A stretch of DNA of 64,000 nt from JBEKCD01 sp050015055 (GCA_050015055.1 JBEKCD010000001.1:180662-244661), one strand, 5' to 3'. Positions 44,407 through 53,474 are shown, counted from the stretch's first letter. Program-made: numbers and translations. The notes: generated by a model not told the origin, from the sequence alone.

Positions 44407-44791
44407 TCGTGCCTCTCCTCAAGCCGCAAGCTTCCTTCTCAGCCAGAAACTCAACAAATGGCGACATCTCCCGCACAAACCCCTATTCTCTTTTCCTATT
44501 CATTCCAATGATGGTAATAACGTTTTTGTCCTAACAGGCGTTTCGCGCGTGCCTTTTTTTTCGTTCAATGCTCAGGCAAGTATGACCTTTTTTCTAAGTT
44601 CCTGAACTTGATGTCCCTGGACTGAGAGGCCAGCGTGTTGCAAGTGTACCTTCTGTAATCAGCGCATACCTTCAACGCTATCCATCAATTCAGCAACAAA
44701 CACAAAGAAACAGGAGTGGAAACGTCCCAAACGTCCTAAGCGTCCAGCGTAGTCCACTCAGAGCCCATAACCCCGACGGGCGAAATGAACG
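44407..44791. other. Gene-free stretch
   Basis: No convincing frame. Some purine/pyrimidine tracts; a GATGTCC...CTGAGA pair near 44610-44630 is too weak to call a C/D-box RNA. Confidence 0.3.
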
Positions 44792-44935
44792 CTAGTAAGA
44801 TTGGCGCGCACTGACTAACTGCCGGAAGCATCGTTCGCATAGGTTCTGTCCAGATATTTGAATGATCTCAGAGTCTGAAAGCATCTTTCCGCACCTGTCA
44901 CAAGCTATTTCCCTCGGAATTGGCGTGCTTCCCAT
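44792..44935 (-). CDS. 47-residue zinc-knuckle protein
   Basis: ATG 44935 (or GTG 44944) to TAG. MGSTPIPREIACDRCGKMLS, then NLCERCFRQL: two CxxC pairs 18 residues apart, a treble-clef/LIM-like zinc knuckle. The last seven codons include a GCGCGC tract. Real small gene by its cysteine pattern; no function assigned. Confidence 0.55.
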   Translation of the reverse strand: MGSTPIPREIACDRCGKMLSDSEIIQISGQNLCERCFRQLVSARQSY

Positions 44936-46060
44936 GTTTCTCACAATTCGGATAGGGCCTTTCTAGCGCTTAAACAACATTCCGAGGCCGTTAATATGTC
45001 AAAGTGCATTCGTTAGCTGACGCACGCTCGCGCGCTATCTTTGAAATGCTGCATCCAATTCCTTCTGTGTCTGAACTTCCTCGTCAGGTCCTGAGTGCTG
45101 GGCTAGTGGAGTTCGACTTCATAAACCCTTTAAACTCAATGTTGCACTACAGGTTCGTGGAGGGTGCCAAAAAGGGGTTCTGAAGATTACCGTCTTCATT
45201 TCTCTTTTCTCCCATAGGAACTTGGCATCCTCCACAATGCGCACGTGATTTTCTCTGCAGACTTCAGTATGGCCCCAGCTAACACTGCAGGTAACTACGG
45301 GCTGTGTTGTCCATAATGCTGGGCCGGTATTACTATGTCTGAGACAGGCCTTGCCTGCGTCTGGCCACAACAAAGGATAATCATGCTAAACTGTTTCGGA
45401 TTGGGAACTACAAATTTCCAGACTTGTGAGAGAGAGCTTATCTAAAATCCTGTTTGCACGTTGCTCCTCAAGCGTTGCGTGAGTGGTTCTGTTCTGAGGT
45501 GGTTGCTAAAAGCGCGCGCGCACAGTACCAGCCCTACGCGTCTGGAGCTTTGGCGAACAGCGCGGCCTGTGTGGCTGAATTCAACCTTGAAAACGTAACG
45601 TCAACGATTGCCTTTGAAGAAACGTGACAGAAAAACGAGACGGGCCACCTATCAATACACCCGACTCTAAAACCTTATTCACCTGCCAGCGTCGAGCGTT
45701 GGCGAATCTACTTGAAAATCACCTGGAGCCAAAAATGAGCGCCTAGCGCGCGCGGAAATGCCCAGGTCAGAATTTGAGGAGTTGGTTTCTAAGCTGCCGA
45801 GTTCAACTGTGGTTTGCATCTTGGAATTGCTGGAAGAGGAACCGTCGAATGCCGGAGAAAGCTAGAGTTCTCGGACCCGTTGAGTCATGGCTTCACAAAG
45901 AGCTTATCGAGGACATAAGGAGAATTTGCAGAGTGCCCGTGAACGTAACCAAGGAGGAGCGCGCGCGTAGCAGAGACTTGAAGTTTTGCTGCTAAAAAAG
46001 GAAGAGGTTTATGGGTAGTGTTGTCCGTAGTGCCAGGTCAGTATGACGAGAGCGCCGCAG
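44936..46060. other. Gene-poor stretch with GCGCGC tracts
   Basis: About 1.1 kb without a solid gene. (GC)4 tracts occur at 45512-45521, 45746-45754 and 45959-45967. A 35-residue frame at 45758-45865 (PRSEFEELVSKLPSSTVV) starts just after one tract and may be a remnant. The minus-strand 84-residue frame 45119-45373 has no family and no ribosome site. Confidence 0.4.
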
Positions 46061-47779
46061 TCATGGCGGGCCACAGTAAGTGGAGTTCTTTACCCAGCGG
46101 TAGTGCTGGGCCAGAATCGTAAGGTCCGGAAGGTTTACTTTGCCGTCGCCGTTTAGGTCCGGGAAATCCCTCAGTGGAGAGTTCACAAATTCCGCGGTGA
46201 TGTTGACATAGTGATATCCCGGGGCATAGGTGAAGTTTATCATGTGACACTGAGGACTCCAGCCGAAGCAACAAACTGCAGAACCATTGTCGACAAAAAA
46301 GTTGAAGGCTCCATCCAGCAGTGATTTCGGAATAATCATTTCGCAAAAGGCATTGGTTTCAGTAGTATTAATGTTGAAGCTTATTCCCGTGCTGTTGTCA
46401 AACGCAAAGTTTGTTATTGAAGACGAAGTAATCGCTGCTACCGAAAAATACTCCCAATACGAGAAGTTTGACATCGGCAGTTGCTGCATGAGCGGGTAAC
46501 CGTCCGTTACAGTTCCGTTCTTGTACGCCGTGTCTCCAATCCTGTCGATCCCAGGCTTGTCTTGATTTTCACCCCAGTGAGTGTCGGTGCCGTTATAGTC
46601 ACTCCAGTAGTTTCCCCCGCATGGGTAGCTGCTCCAATGGTTATTATAACCATGATCGACGGCTTGGAAGTCTGTGTTGTGGTCAAAGTTATTGTGGTAT
46701 ATGTAGTTGGACGAAAGGTTGTAATCGACATAGAGACCCCAGTTACAATTGCTGAATTTGTTGCCCGCAACAGTGTTGTTTGCTTCGTAACTCATGTCGT
46801 TTGGCACATTAAGCAAATCCATGCCGCAGTAGAAACCGTCCAGAGTATTGTTTGACAAAGTATTGCTCTCCGGAAGTGGGTCATAAAACCGCTCAATCAC
46901 TATGCCGAATTCATCCCTGCTTCTCGTCCCATTCATAATGTTATCCTCAACCGTACTGTCGTAACAGCTTGTCATCTCTAAGGCTTTCGTTACATTGGTC
47001 TCGATGTTCCCGATTACGTCCGTCCCCCAGCTAGATTCAGTTTCTATGCCAAAGAAAACATCGCTTATGTTGTTACCAATAATCGTGATGTTATGGCTAA
47101 CAGAGCCTTGTATCCCAGCGTCGTTAAGAAGATTCTGCCCCACACCGCTTATAATGTTCTCGCTAATATTCACATCAGTATTGTTAGTAAGCTTGATGCC
47201 ATCTTCATCTTCTATATCGTTTCGTGTTATTGTAATGTTCTGACAATTGTATCCAATAATAATTCCAATATCGCTTCCGTTTATTTTGTTTTCGGATATC
47301 TTCACTTGGTCATTAGGTCCCTCTAAATTTATGTCACAGTTGGGACGAGCCTTTGCATTTTCTATTGTTAAGTTGCTAATGCTGACAATGCTCGCAGACC
47401 CTAGGATATCAACAACGTTTCCTACGGCCCTCTCATTCTCGCCATCGATAATTGTTTTGTCTCTGTCTGCTCCGACAAGATTCAAGGAATTTGGTATGGT
47501 CACGGTCTCGTAATAATGGCCCTTTCGTACAAAGACGGTGTCACCTGCACTTGCGTTGTCTATGCCTCTTTGTATTGTTCTAAATGCATAATTTTCAGAG
47601 CCGTTCTGTAATTGGTCAGGAGCAGGGGTGTTGATATCAACATATACGATATTAGTAGATGTTACAGTACTATTTAGTAGGCTGAAACGTGCATTAGACG
47701 AAGTGGATGATATGAAGGATACTCCACACAGCAAAAGTGCAATCAGTCCAGCGGCCAATTTAGCAAATTGTTTGTTCAT
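46061..47779 (-). CDS. Secreted beta-helix protein with dockerin-like end
   Basis: 572 residues. ATG 47779 follows AAAGGAG; earlier in-frame ATG 47815 lacks it. Signal peptide FAKLAAGLIALLLCGVSFIS. Right-handed parallel beta-helix repeats (NosD/PbH1 type) from about 85 to 410: SISNLTIENAKA, NDIEDEDGIKLTNNTDV, GNKFSNCNWGLYVDYN. A beta-sandwich follows, then a dockerin-like EF-hand segment DLNGDGKVNLPDLTILAQHY near the C-terminus. Likely a surface protein or polysaccharide-active protein; a cohesin partner was not seen. Confidence 0.8.
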   Translation of the reverse strand: MNKQFAKLAAGLIALLLCGVSFISSTSSNARFSLLNSTVTSTNIVYVDINTPAPDQLQNGSENYAFRTIQRGIDNASAGDTVFVRKGHYYETVTIPNSLNLVGADRDKTIIDGENERAVGNVVDILGSASIVSISNLTIENAKARPNCDINLEGPNDQVKISENKINGSDIGIIIGYNCQNITITRNDIEDEDGIKLTNNTDVNISENIISGVGQNLLNDAGIQGSVSHNITIIGNNISDVFFGIETESSWGTDVIGNIETNVTKALEMTSCYDSTVEDNIMNGTRSRDEFGIVIERFYDPLPESNTLSNNTLDGFYCGMDLLNVPNDMSYEANNTVAGNKFSNCNWGLYVDYNLSSNYIYHNNFDHNTDFQAVDHGYNNHWSSYPCGGNYWSDYNGTDTHWGENQDKPGIDRIGDTAYKNGTVTDGYPLMQQLPMSNFSYWEYFSVAAITSSSITNFAFDNSTGISFNINTTETNAFCEMIIPKSLLDGAFNFFVDNGSAVCCFGWSPQCHMINFTYAPGYHYVNITAEFVNSPLRDFPDLNGDGKVNLPDLTILAQHYRWVKNSTYCGPP

Positions 47780-47965
47780 TCTCCTTTCCCCATTTGTTTT
47801 TGCCCGATAATCCATAGTATGTTCAGGAATTTAAACCGTGTGCTAAAACAATGTTCTACAGCTGACCGGCGAGCAGCATGCAAGCTTTTTCGCTGATTTG
47901 TGAATCAAACGCTTGTTAGACTTAGCGCTCGCGTTTTTCTTTCCTCAAAGCTTCAATTTCGGCTC

Positions 47966-48565
47966 TCAGTGAAGCAATTTCATCTTGCATTGTTTTTGGC
48001 GCGCGCGATGAGCTTTTATCGTGGATGGTGTTTTAGACGGGCTACCATCCTTCCATTTTTGGATTTTCGACGCAATGACAAGCGCTATCAGCGTCCCAAT
48101 TACATATACTAAAATCTGACTCGCAACGGACACTGCAAGCTGTTCAATTGGTGATATTATCTCAATGGGTGGAGGTATTGTCTGCGAGGTAGTCGTTGCT
48201 ATCTCCCATGTCGTTACCGTGTGCGATGTCACCGTTGCGCTTGATGTTTCCACGAAAGCGAAGTTTCTGCCATAATACAATATCGCAGTAAGATTATCCG
48301 TTGACCATCGGTTGGCTAAATGAAATACGTATGCCCCAATTTGGGTTGTGTTGAAACTGAAATCTGCGACGGAAACATTCGCGTCATAAAGTATAGTAGC
48401 CCCCATCGTGTCTGTAACGTAGAAATCGACCACCCCATTGACGATTGTCACATTTCCCGCGATACTTTGACAGCCTGTGGTCGCTTGTACGGTCTGAGTT
48501 ACTTCTTTCAAAGGTTCTATCGTGAAAACATTAGCTGCTCGAACGCTTCCCACAAGCGCCAACAA
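47966..48565 (-). CDS. Exported protein with C-terminal membrane anchor
   Basis: 199 residues as drawn from TTG 48565. A hydrophobic run continues upstream in frame (RVLVALSLLLLLALVG), so the true signal peptide starts earlier but has no ATG, GTG or TTG before a stop; the start is unresolved. Domain with N-x-S/T sites, then a helix near 145-165 (VASQILVYVIGTLIALVIAS) and a basic tail with a GCGCGCGC tract in its codons (KAHRARQKQ). Possibly a partner of the beta-helix protein upstream. Confidence 0.5.
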   Translation of the reverse strand: MLALVGSVRAANVFTIEPLKEVTQTVQATTGCQSIAGNVTIVNGVVDFYVTDTMGATILYDANVSVADFSFNTTQIGAYVFHLANRWSTDNLTAILYYGRNFAFVETSSATVTSHTVTTWEIATTTSQTIPPPIEIISPIEQLAVSVASQILVYVIGTLIALVIASKIQKWKDGSPSKTPSTIKAHRARQKQCKMKLLH

Positions 48566-48992
48566 TAAGAGAAGGGATAATGCGACCAGTACGCGAGTTT
48601 CATTCTTATCGGGTCAAATATCTTATGTACGGATGCTTATTTCTCTTTTCTTGACAATTTTATGTTAAATCAGTCTCTATCTGAGAACTGGCATAAAGAA
48701 GTGCACGCCGACCAGCCCCTCGGCACGCGCCTCATCTGCGCCGGGCTCAGAAACAACTCAAAGAAGACCTCGACCTAATCCAGAAAGCCCTCAAACCTGA
48801 ATCAGCAAACGTGGGGCGCGCCTACATTAAGCACGTACTTCGCTTTTTTCAATTTTTGTTTTGCCCAGGTGCTCGCGCGCTAGTGAAAAAGTCGAACATA
48901 CTGCCGGCGTATTCGAGCATATTGTCACAAATCTTAAGATATGCTTTTATAGGTCACTGATGTATCGTTGCGGAAAGGTTTGAATGGCATGA
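48566..48992. other. Gene-poor stretch with a possible gene remnant
   Basis: Around 48740-48800 the plus strand encodes KQLKEDLDLIQKALKPESAN in an open frame without a start, which looks like part of a decayed gene. A GCGCGC-containing word lies at 48870. Otherwise empty. Confidence 0.3.
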
Positions 48993-49118
48993 ATGGCTAT
49001 GAAAAAGAAAACAGTGCATTCCAAAGCTACAAAGCAGAATGCACTAGAAAAAGAAGAAAACGAAAACTCGCGGGATTGGCTACTCGATATAGACCTTCTC
49101 AAATTCGATAGACACTAA
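48993..49118 (+). CDS. 41-residue basic/acidic microprotein
   Basis: ATG 48993 (MAMKKKTVHSKATKQNALEK) to TAA, with charged middle and a hydrophobic/acidic end (SRDWLLDIDLLKFDRH). It follows an AT-rich region. No family known. Confidence 0.35.
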   Translation: MAMKKKTVHSKATKQNALEKEENENSRDWLLDIDLLKFDRH

Positions 49119-49231
49119 AGTTTTCCTGCTTTTCACGACTTTTTGATTCTCGAACCGACCTTCTCGGCAAGAAGCTCTATCAATTGTTGTGAGCTGATCT
49201 CATCCCTGTTTATCTTGTAAGATAGCGCACG

Positions 49232-49621
49232 CTAGGTCTGTTGCGTGACGTTTTTTAAGACGTTTTGCTTGTTACGTGAACGCATTGCTTCCAAAACTTC
49301 CTTAAGTGCGAGTGCCTGTTCCTTGAGGGTGGACAATTCTTTCTCTTGCTCCTCAGCTTCCTTCTCGGCCTCTTCGCCAAGTCTTTCAATCTCTTGTGCA
49401 AGATCTATTCTCCCTTTATCCAGACTCTTTAATCTTCGAAGAAGCCCGCTCAAAACCTCCATGAGGTTGGTTTCTTCTTCCTCCCTCGGCCTTCTGAAAG
49501 TGTATTTCAATGAATCTCTGTCCTCAACACCTTTAGACTTTGGGCTGAGGTCGTCCGCCGTCATCTCTGGGCTTCCTTTTGTCTGAGTACCTTCCTTTTT
49601 TCTTCGGAGCATTTCAAACAC
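49232..49621 (-). CDS. Coiled-coil paralog family (YTFRRPREEEE), member 3
   Basis: 129 residues from GTG 49621 (or ATG 49612). Same order as member 1: MFEMLRRKKE, SPEMTADDLSPKSKG, DRDSLKYTFRRPREEEETNL, LSGLLRRLKSLDKGRIDLAQ, ELSTLKEQALALKEVLEAM. About 24 kb from the other two and on the opposite strand, so it moved or was duplicated distantly. At DNA level very like member 1. Confidence 0.7.
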   Translation of the reverse strand: MFEMLRRKKEGTQTKGSPEMTADDLSPKSKGVEDRDSLKYTFRRPREEEETNLMEVLSGLLRRLKSLDKGRIDLAQEIERLGEEAEKEAEEQEKELSTLKEQALALKEVLEAMRSRNKQNVLKNVTQQT

Positions 49622-49861
49622 CTTTTGAGTAATATTCTCGATATCCGCACTGCTCCTTTCTTTCCGGGCATGATATATGGACTATGAAGCCAAAATCAAT
49701 ATTCTGAAGACTACAACTTCGAGAAATGGCATAAACCGTTCAGAAGCCTTTCTTCAATCCCTTGAACGAAGAGATAGCGAGCTCATAGGCGCCTGCAACA
49801 GAAAGACAGGCGCGTTTCTTATTGCGTGCGCTTTTTTTGGGAAGAGGAAACGATGGGAGTT

Positions 49862-50353
49862 CTAGCGTTTAGATTGGAAAACTTCGGCTTCAGCCAGAAT
49901 GTAAACGTAGCCAGAATCGGTGTTCCACCGCCTAATTTTCTCCTGCTTAACCAGATCAAGCAGAACTCCTGCGAGCGTCCGCCCGGGATACTCCAGGCCG
50001 TTGGCCTTCAAAGCGTCCCTCAACTCCTCAACCGTGCGTGGACGCCACTTTCCCCAATCAGTCTCGAGAAGCCTCAGGATGGCCTCGTCGCAGGTTTCCG
50101 CGGCTGAAATTCTGGGGTATTTTTCAGAGGCGGTCTTCTCGTCCTTTGGTGCCTCCGTTTTCACCGTGAGTGTTGCGAACTTTTTGGGTCTCACAGCGTC
50201 GAAAGCCTTTTGGACATTGCTGATTAGGCTGGGCAAATCCTCGATGGTCTTTAGAACTTCGTCGCGGGTGCCTCCGACCTCAATTTCGTACTCGCCTAGC
50301 TTCACCCGAAAAACGAAACTGCTGCCCACTGATTTCCCCTTCTTCGCCCCCAA
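49862..50353 (-). CDS. Beta-strand plus winged-helix paralog, member 4
   Basis: 163 residues from TTG 50353. N-terminal FRVKLGEYEIEVGGTRDEVL, a linker, then AETCDEAILRLLETDWGKWR and LAGVLLDLVKQEKIRRW, which match the winged-helix half of member 1 (AETCKGIIQKLWEEGWFSTA). Likely DNA-binding. Confidence 0.65.
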   Translation of the reverse strand: MGAKKGKSVGSSFVFRVKLGEYEIEVGGTRDEVLKTIEDLPSLISNVQKAFDAVRPKKFATLTVKTEAPKDEKTASEKYPRISAAETCDEAILRLLETDWGKWRPRTVEELRDALKANGLEYPGRTLAGVLLDLVKQEKIRRWNTDSGYVYILAEAEVFQSKR

Positions 50354-50434
50354 ATCAATCCCACATATAGCATGGAGCTAACTGCTTTTAGCATTTACGT
50401 ATATCGGTTTTTTCACTGTATTCCGACAGTTTTT

Positions 50435-50569
50435 TCAATGCGCGCGCAACGATTCTGCGTTGTGCCTCAAAGGCGACAACAGAAAAACCAGCATCAGCAA
50501 ACAGGCAGCGGCGTAGGCTAATGCAACTCTAAGAATTTTCCAGACTAAGATCTCAAGCCAGTCATACAT
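50435..50569 (-). CDS. 44-residue single-helix membrane protein
   Basis: ATG 50569 to TGA. MYDWLEILVWKILRVALAYA, continuing to a hydrophobic helix ending LLMLVFLLSP, then a short tail encoded by a GCGCGC tract directly at the stop. The composite repeat copy 3 lies immediately upstream, so it may provide its leader. Confidence 0.4.
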   Translation of the reverse strand: MYDWLEILVWKILRVALAYAAACLLMLVFLLSPLRHNAESLRAH

Positions 50570-50578
50570 GCCCTTCAA

Positions 50579-50716
50579 AGTCGACCCCCCTTTTTCACTT
50601 GTAATGTCAGAAGTAATGTGTATTGTAACAAACCATGAAGAAAAACAGGCTGGACTACCGTTCAGAGTCGACCCAGACCTCTTATTTGTAATGCCCGATG
50701 TAATGTGTATTGTAAT
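50579..50716 (-). repeat. Composite intergenic repeat, copy 3 (inverted)
   Basis: On the minus strand this reads left unit TTACATCGGGCATTACAAAT, the hairpin AGGTCTGG/CCAGCCT plus T5, right unit TTACTTCTGACATTACAAG, then AAAAAGGGGGG and GTCGAC. It differs from copy 2 at only a few positions. A (GC)3 tract abuts its left end. Confidence 0.8.
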
Positions 50717-50869
50717 CGCGCGCTATCGATGTCACTATTGAAAAATATTTATCGATAGCTGAGATGTGGAGCCTAATCTTTAGTGCGCGCGACCTGACTT
50801 CGTATCATCTATTGATGTTGCGAGAGTGTCTTATTAATTCAATTGCGTAGCCGATTTGACCTTTCTCTA
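50717..50869. other. Short spacer
   Basis: AT-rich with AATATTTATCGAT near 50745 and a GCGCGCG tract at 50783. No gene seen. Confidence 0.3.
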
Positions 50870-51319
50870 TCAGCGATAACGTGGGTTGGAGCAATCAGCA
50901 CAGGTTTGTTTATTCGGTCCGCAGTCTGTGTGACCCATCTTACAGGGCTGATATTCTTCATTACTCGTTCTAGCTTTATAGTTGCATGTCTCACAGCATC
51001 CCATGGATTTCTCACTCGCTGCACCTAAAACCTCTTCGAATTTCCTCGCGCGTTCAGACACTTGGAACTCTCTATCGCCTCTGTCCTCTTCTCTCTTATC
51101 TTGCTCAGCTTTCTTTTGGATTTCTCTATCGCCTTTGTCCTTCTCTCTTCTACCTTTGTCAGCTTTATCTTGGAGTTTTTTATCGCTCTTAGCCTTATCC
51201 TTTCTATCTTTCTCAGCTTTGTCTTGAAGTTTCTTGTCACCCTTGTCCTTTTCTTTTCTAGCCTTCTCAGCTCTACCTCTTTCAGCCTTTTCACCGCGTT
51301 CAATCTCTTTTCTGCTCAT
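50870..51319 (-). CDS. Charged 18-residue repeat protein with Cys cluster
   Basis: 149 residues. After MSRKEIERGEKAERGRAEKA come four 18-residue units in tandem (first: EKARKEKDKGDKKLQDKA), each 54 bases, all Lys/Glu/Asp/Arg and probably one long charged helix. The C-terminal 50 residues are Cys-rich: GCCETCNYKA, PCKMGHTDCG, CADC, a likely zinc or Fe-S site. The repeats explain the many open frames on the other strand. No family recognised. Confidence 0.6.
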   Translation of the reverse strand: MSRKEIERGEKAERGRAEKARKEKDKGDKKLQDKAEKDRKDKAKSDKKLQDKADKGRREKDKGDREIQKKAEQDKREEDRGDREFQVSERARKFEEVLGAASEKSMGCCETCNYKARTSNEEYQPCKMGHTDCGPNKQTCADCSNPRYR

Positions 51320-51466
51320 TCAATCCCCTGATTCTCTACTTGCAGAAGAGGATTTAAACTCGTCGTCATCTGTCAATTTTCAAATCGAAAATGTCTGTCA
51401 ATTTAGAAACACTCGACGGCACGCGTCATTGAAGCCAGTATTCTCTCCTGCCATCAACTCGGATTT

Positions 51467-51485
51467 GGGATAAAACTTTACTCCC
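51467..51485. repeat. GGGATAAA-type palindrome, copy 1
   Basis: GGGATAAAACTTTACTCCC, an imperfect inverted repeat about 30 bases before the QueG-like gene. Four related copies lie within the next 4.2 kb. Confidence 0.6.
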
Positions 51486-51517
51486 AAAACCCCTAAACCC
51501 AAAACCAAAACAAGACT

Positions 51518-52561
51518 TTGCCCCAACCAACTAAAAAGACGACGAATGTGGAAAGCTATGAATTTTGGTCTAGACCAGACCATTATCCTTATTTTTTCAG
51601 ACACGTTGTCATTGGTATGGACAAGTCTATTGGCGAACTGTTTGCTGATTTGAGGGGACGTGGTTATCAAGCACGACTGGTTTCCATTGACCGCGTGGCT
51701 TTGCTGCACAAACAGCTTGATGGTTTGCGCAAGAAAGGCTTGTTTGACGATGCTTTCTTTCAAGAACGTTTGGCTTGGTTTCGTTTTCAGGCTCCTGAGA
51801 GCTTGCCAAGAGCACAGTCTGTGATTGTTGCCGCCATACGTAGACCTCAGACCCGAGCGATTTTCACGTTGAATGGGGATCGACGGGCTCTCATTGTTCC
51901 GCCTACTTACACTTCATATGACGGTGTACAAGAGCAGTTTGAGAACGTTATAGCTGAGATTCTTGGTAGAAAAGGGTTCTCATTCGCGAGAACTATGCTG
52001 CCTCTTAAGCAGTTAGCTGTTCGAAGTGGTCTGGGTCAGTACGGGAGGAATAACATCTGCTACGTTTCTGGTATTGGGAGCTTTCTTCAGCTTGTTGCCG
52101 TTTACTCTGACTTGCGTTGCGAGGAAGATGGTTGGCGGGAACCTGTGATGATGGAGAGTTGTGAGGGATGTGAGCTTTGTCGTCGAGCTTGTCCTACTGG
52201 TGCGATTTCATTAGATCGTTTTCTTTTGCGGGGTGAGCGATGCATTGTTTTTCATAATGAGAAAAAGGGCGACGTTCCATTTCCAGACTGGATGGCTGCT
52301 TCTTGGCATAACTGCGTGGTTGGATGTATGCATTGCCAGAGAGTCTGTCCACTGAACAAGGATTTCATAGGGTGGTTTGGAGAGGAAGAGGAGTTCTCCG
52401 AGGAGGAGACTGCTTTGCTCTTGGAGGGTGTGCCGCATGAGAAGGTGCCAGCCACGATACTCAGAAAACTAGAACGTCTAAGCCTGGTCGAGGACCTTGA
52501 CAATCTTCCTCGCAACTTGGGCATTTTCTTCAAGAAACGTGAGCAGTCCAAATCCAAGTGA
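51518..52561 (+). CDS. QueG-like double 4Fe-4S protein
   Basis: 347 residues related to epoxyqueuosine reductase and reductive-dehalogenase-like proteins. First ferredoxin-like site CEGCELCRRACPTG, second NCVVGCMHCQRVCPL, together giving two 4Fe-4S clusters (residues about 213-275). Upstream part has LKQLAVRSGLGQYGRNNICY, which in QueG contacts cobalamin. Archaea make archaeosine rather than queuosine, so the substrate is unknown. TTG start shortly after a GGGATAAA palindrome. Confidence 0.7.
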   Translation: MPQPTKKTTNVESYEFWSRPDHYPYFFRHVVIGMDKSIGELFADLRGRGYQARLVSIDRVALLHKQLDGLRKKGLFDDAFFQERLAWFRFQAPESLPRAQSVIVAAIRRPQTRAIFTLNGDRRALIVPPTYTSYDGVQEQFENVIAEILGRKGFSFARTMLPLKQLAVRSGLGQYGRNNICYVSGIGSFLQLVAVYSDLRCEEDGWREPVMMESCEGCELCRRACPTGAISLDRFLLRGERCIVFHNEKKGDVPFPDWMAASWHNCVVGCMHCQRVCPLNKDFIGWFGEEEEFSEEETALLLEGVPHEKVPATILRKLERLSLVEDLDNLPRNLGIFFKKREQSKSK

Positions 52562-52572
52562 GCTCTGTGTGC

Positions 52573-52590
52573 GGGATAAAGCTTTATCCC
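52573..52590. repeat. GGGATAAA-type palindrome, copy 2 (perfect)
   Basis: GGGATAAAGCTTTATCCC is a perfect 18-base palindrome between the QueG-like gene and the GNAT fragment. Confidence 0.65.
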
Positions 52591-52662
52591 AAACCAAACG
52601 AACCCTGACGATGCTGCGGAAAAGTTATAGCTGAACCACACCAATAGCAAACAGCCAGGTTC

Positions 52663-52968
52663 GTGTTCAGAGTGCTTGAAGGTAAAACTGTGAATTTGAG
52701 GGTGATGGAGAAAGAGGACATTGATTTTATGGCTGAATTCAATAATGGCATAGAAGGTTGGGAATATGAACCTATTGAGCAGATGTCGAAGTCAGAATTG
52801 ATGAAACTATTCGATGCCCTCATGTCAGGTTCGACTGATTTTAAGGTGTTCATCATTCAAAAGAAGGACGGAACCAAGATAGGGGAAATCCATCATCGAC
52901 TTAGTCGACCATGCAATGGGATGGAAATCGTTTACGGTTTAATCCCGAATCAACGAGGTAAGGGATAG
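52663..52968 (+). pseudogene. Truncated GNAT acetyltransferase
   Basis: 101 residues of a RimJ-like GNAT: MFRVLEGKTVNLRVMEKEDI, FKVFIIQKKDGTKIGEIHHR and a final GLIPNQRGKG, which is the start of the acetyl-CoA loop. The frame stops in TAG directly at a GCGCGCGCG tract (52968-52976), so the second half of the fold is missing. A pseudogene cut at this tract. Confidence 0.7.
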
Positions 52969-53087
52969 CGCGCGCGAGTGTGCGTTGTATATGGCTAGGT
53001 AGGTATAGATAGGTAGGAGTAGGAGTTGGCATTGGCTGAGTGATTGAGTTGATGGTAGCAGGTGACCGTGGTATTTAGTGGTTGGTT

Positions 53088-53107
53088 GGGGTAAAGTTTT
53101 ATGCCCC
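53088..53107. repeat. GGGATAAA-type palindrome, copy 3
   Basis: GGGGTAAAGTTTTATGCCCC, imperfect palindrome; just downstream are GCGCGC tracts (53109-53115, 53123-53131). Confidence 0.55.
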
Positions 53108-53230
53108 AGCGCGCGAAGTGGACGCGCGCGCTAAGCAAAAGCGAAATATCGCAACAACCTATCGGCGTGCCTTTCCTCATATATACATCGCAAGTTTACT
53201 TGACAAGGATGAGATGCCAAGATCGCTTCT

Positions 53231-53344
53231 CTACCTTCTCTTCTGTTTCTTTCCCCCACGAGCTCTTCTCGTTTGATGACCCTTCGCTTTGTCACGGCGA
53301 GCGCTCTCGATGACTTTTCTACGGGAATTCTGTCCTCCACCCAT
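53231..53344 (-). CDS. 37-residue very basic microprotein
   Basis: ATG 53344 preceded by GAGGTGA. MGGGQNSRRKVIESARRDKA then a Lys/Arg-rich tail. It could bind RNA or DNA. A different frame of the same region (69 residues, 53131-53340) has no ribosome site. Confidence 0.35.
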   Translation of the reverse strand: MGGGQNSRRKVIESARRDKAKGHQTRRARGGKKQKRR

Positions 53345-53474
53345 GTCTTGTCACCTCACTCTTCAATCGTCAATAGTGCCTTTTCTCAAATAAACCTGTT
53401 GGCAATATTCCATTCACATTTTTGTGTTTCATCAAGCCATAAATGGGCAGACTTATAAAGGTACAACGGTAGAC

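Noticed and set aside
45758..45865. 35-residue frame after a GC tract
   Set aside because: No ribosome site and too short to judge; left as possible remnant.
50843..51331. Plus-strand frames opposite the charged repeat protein
   Set aside because: Low-complexity Ser/Leu/Phe translations of the repeats; the minus strand has a sensible start, charged helix and Cys cluster.
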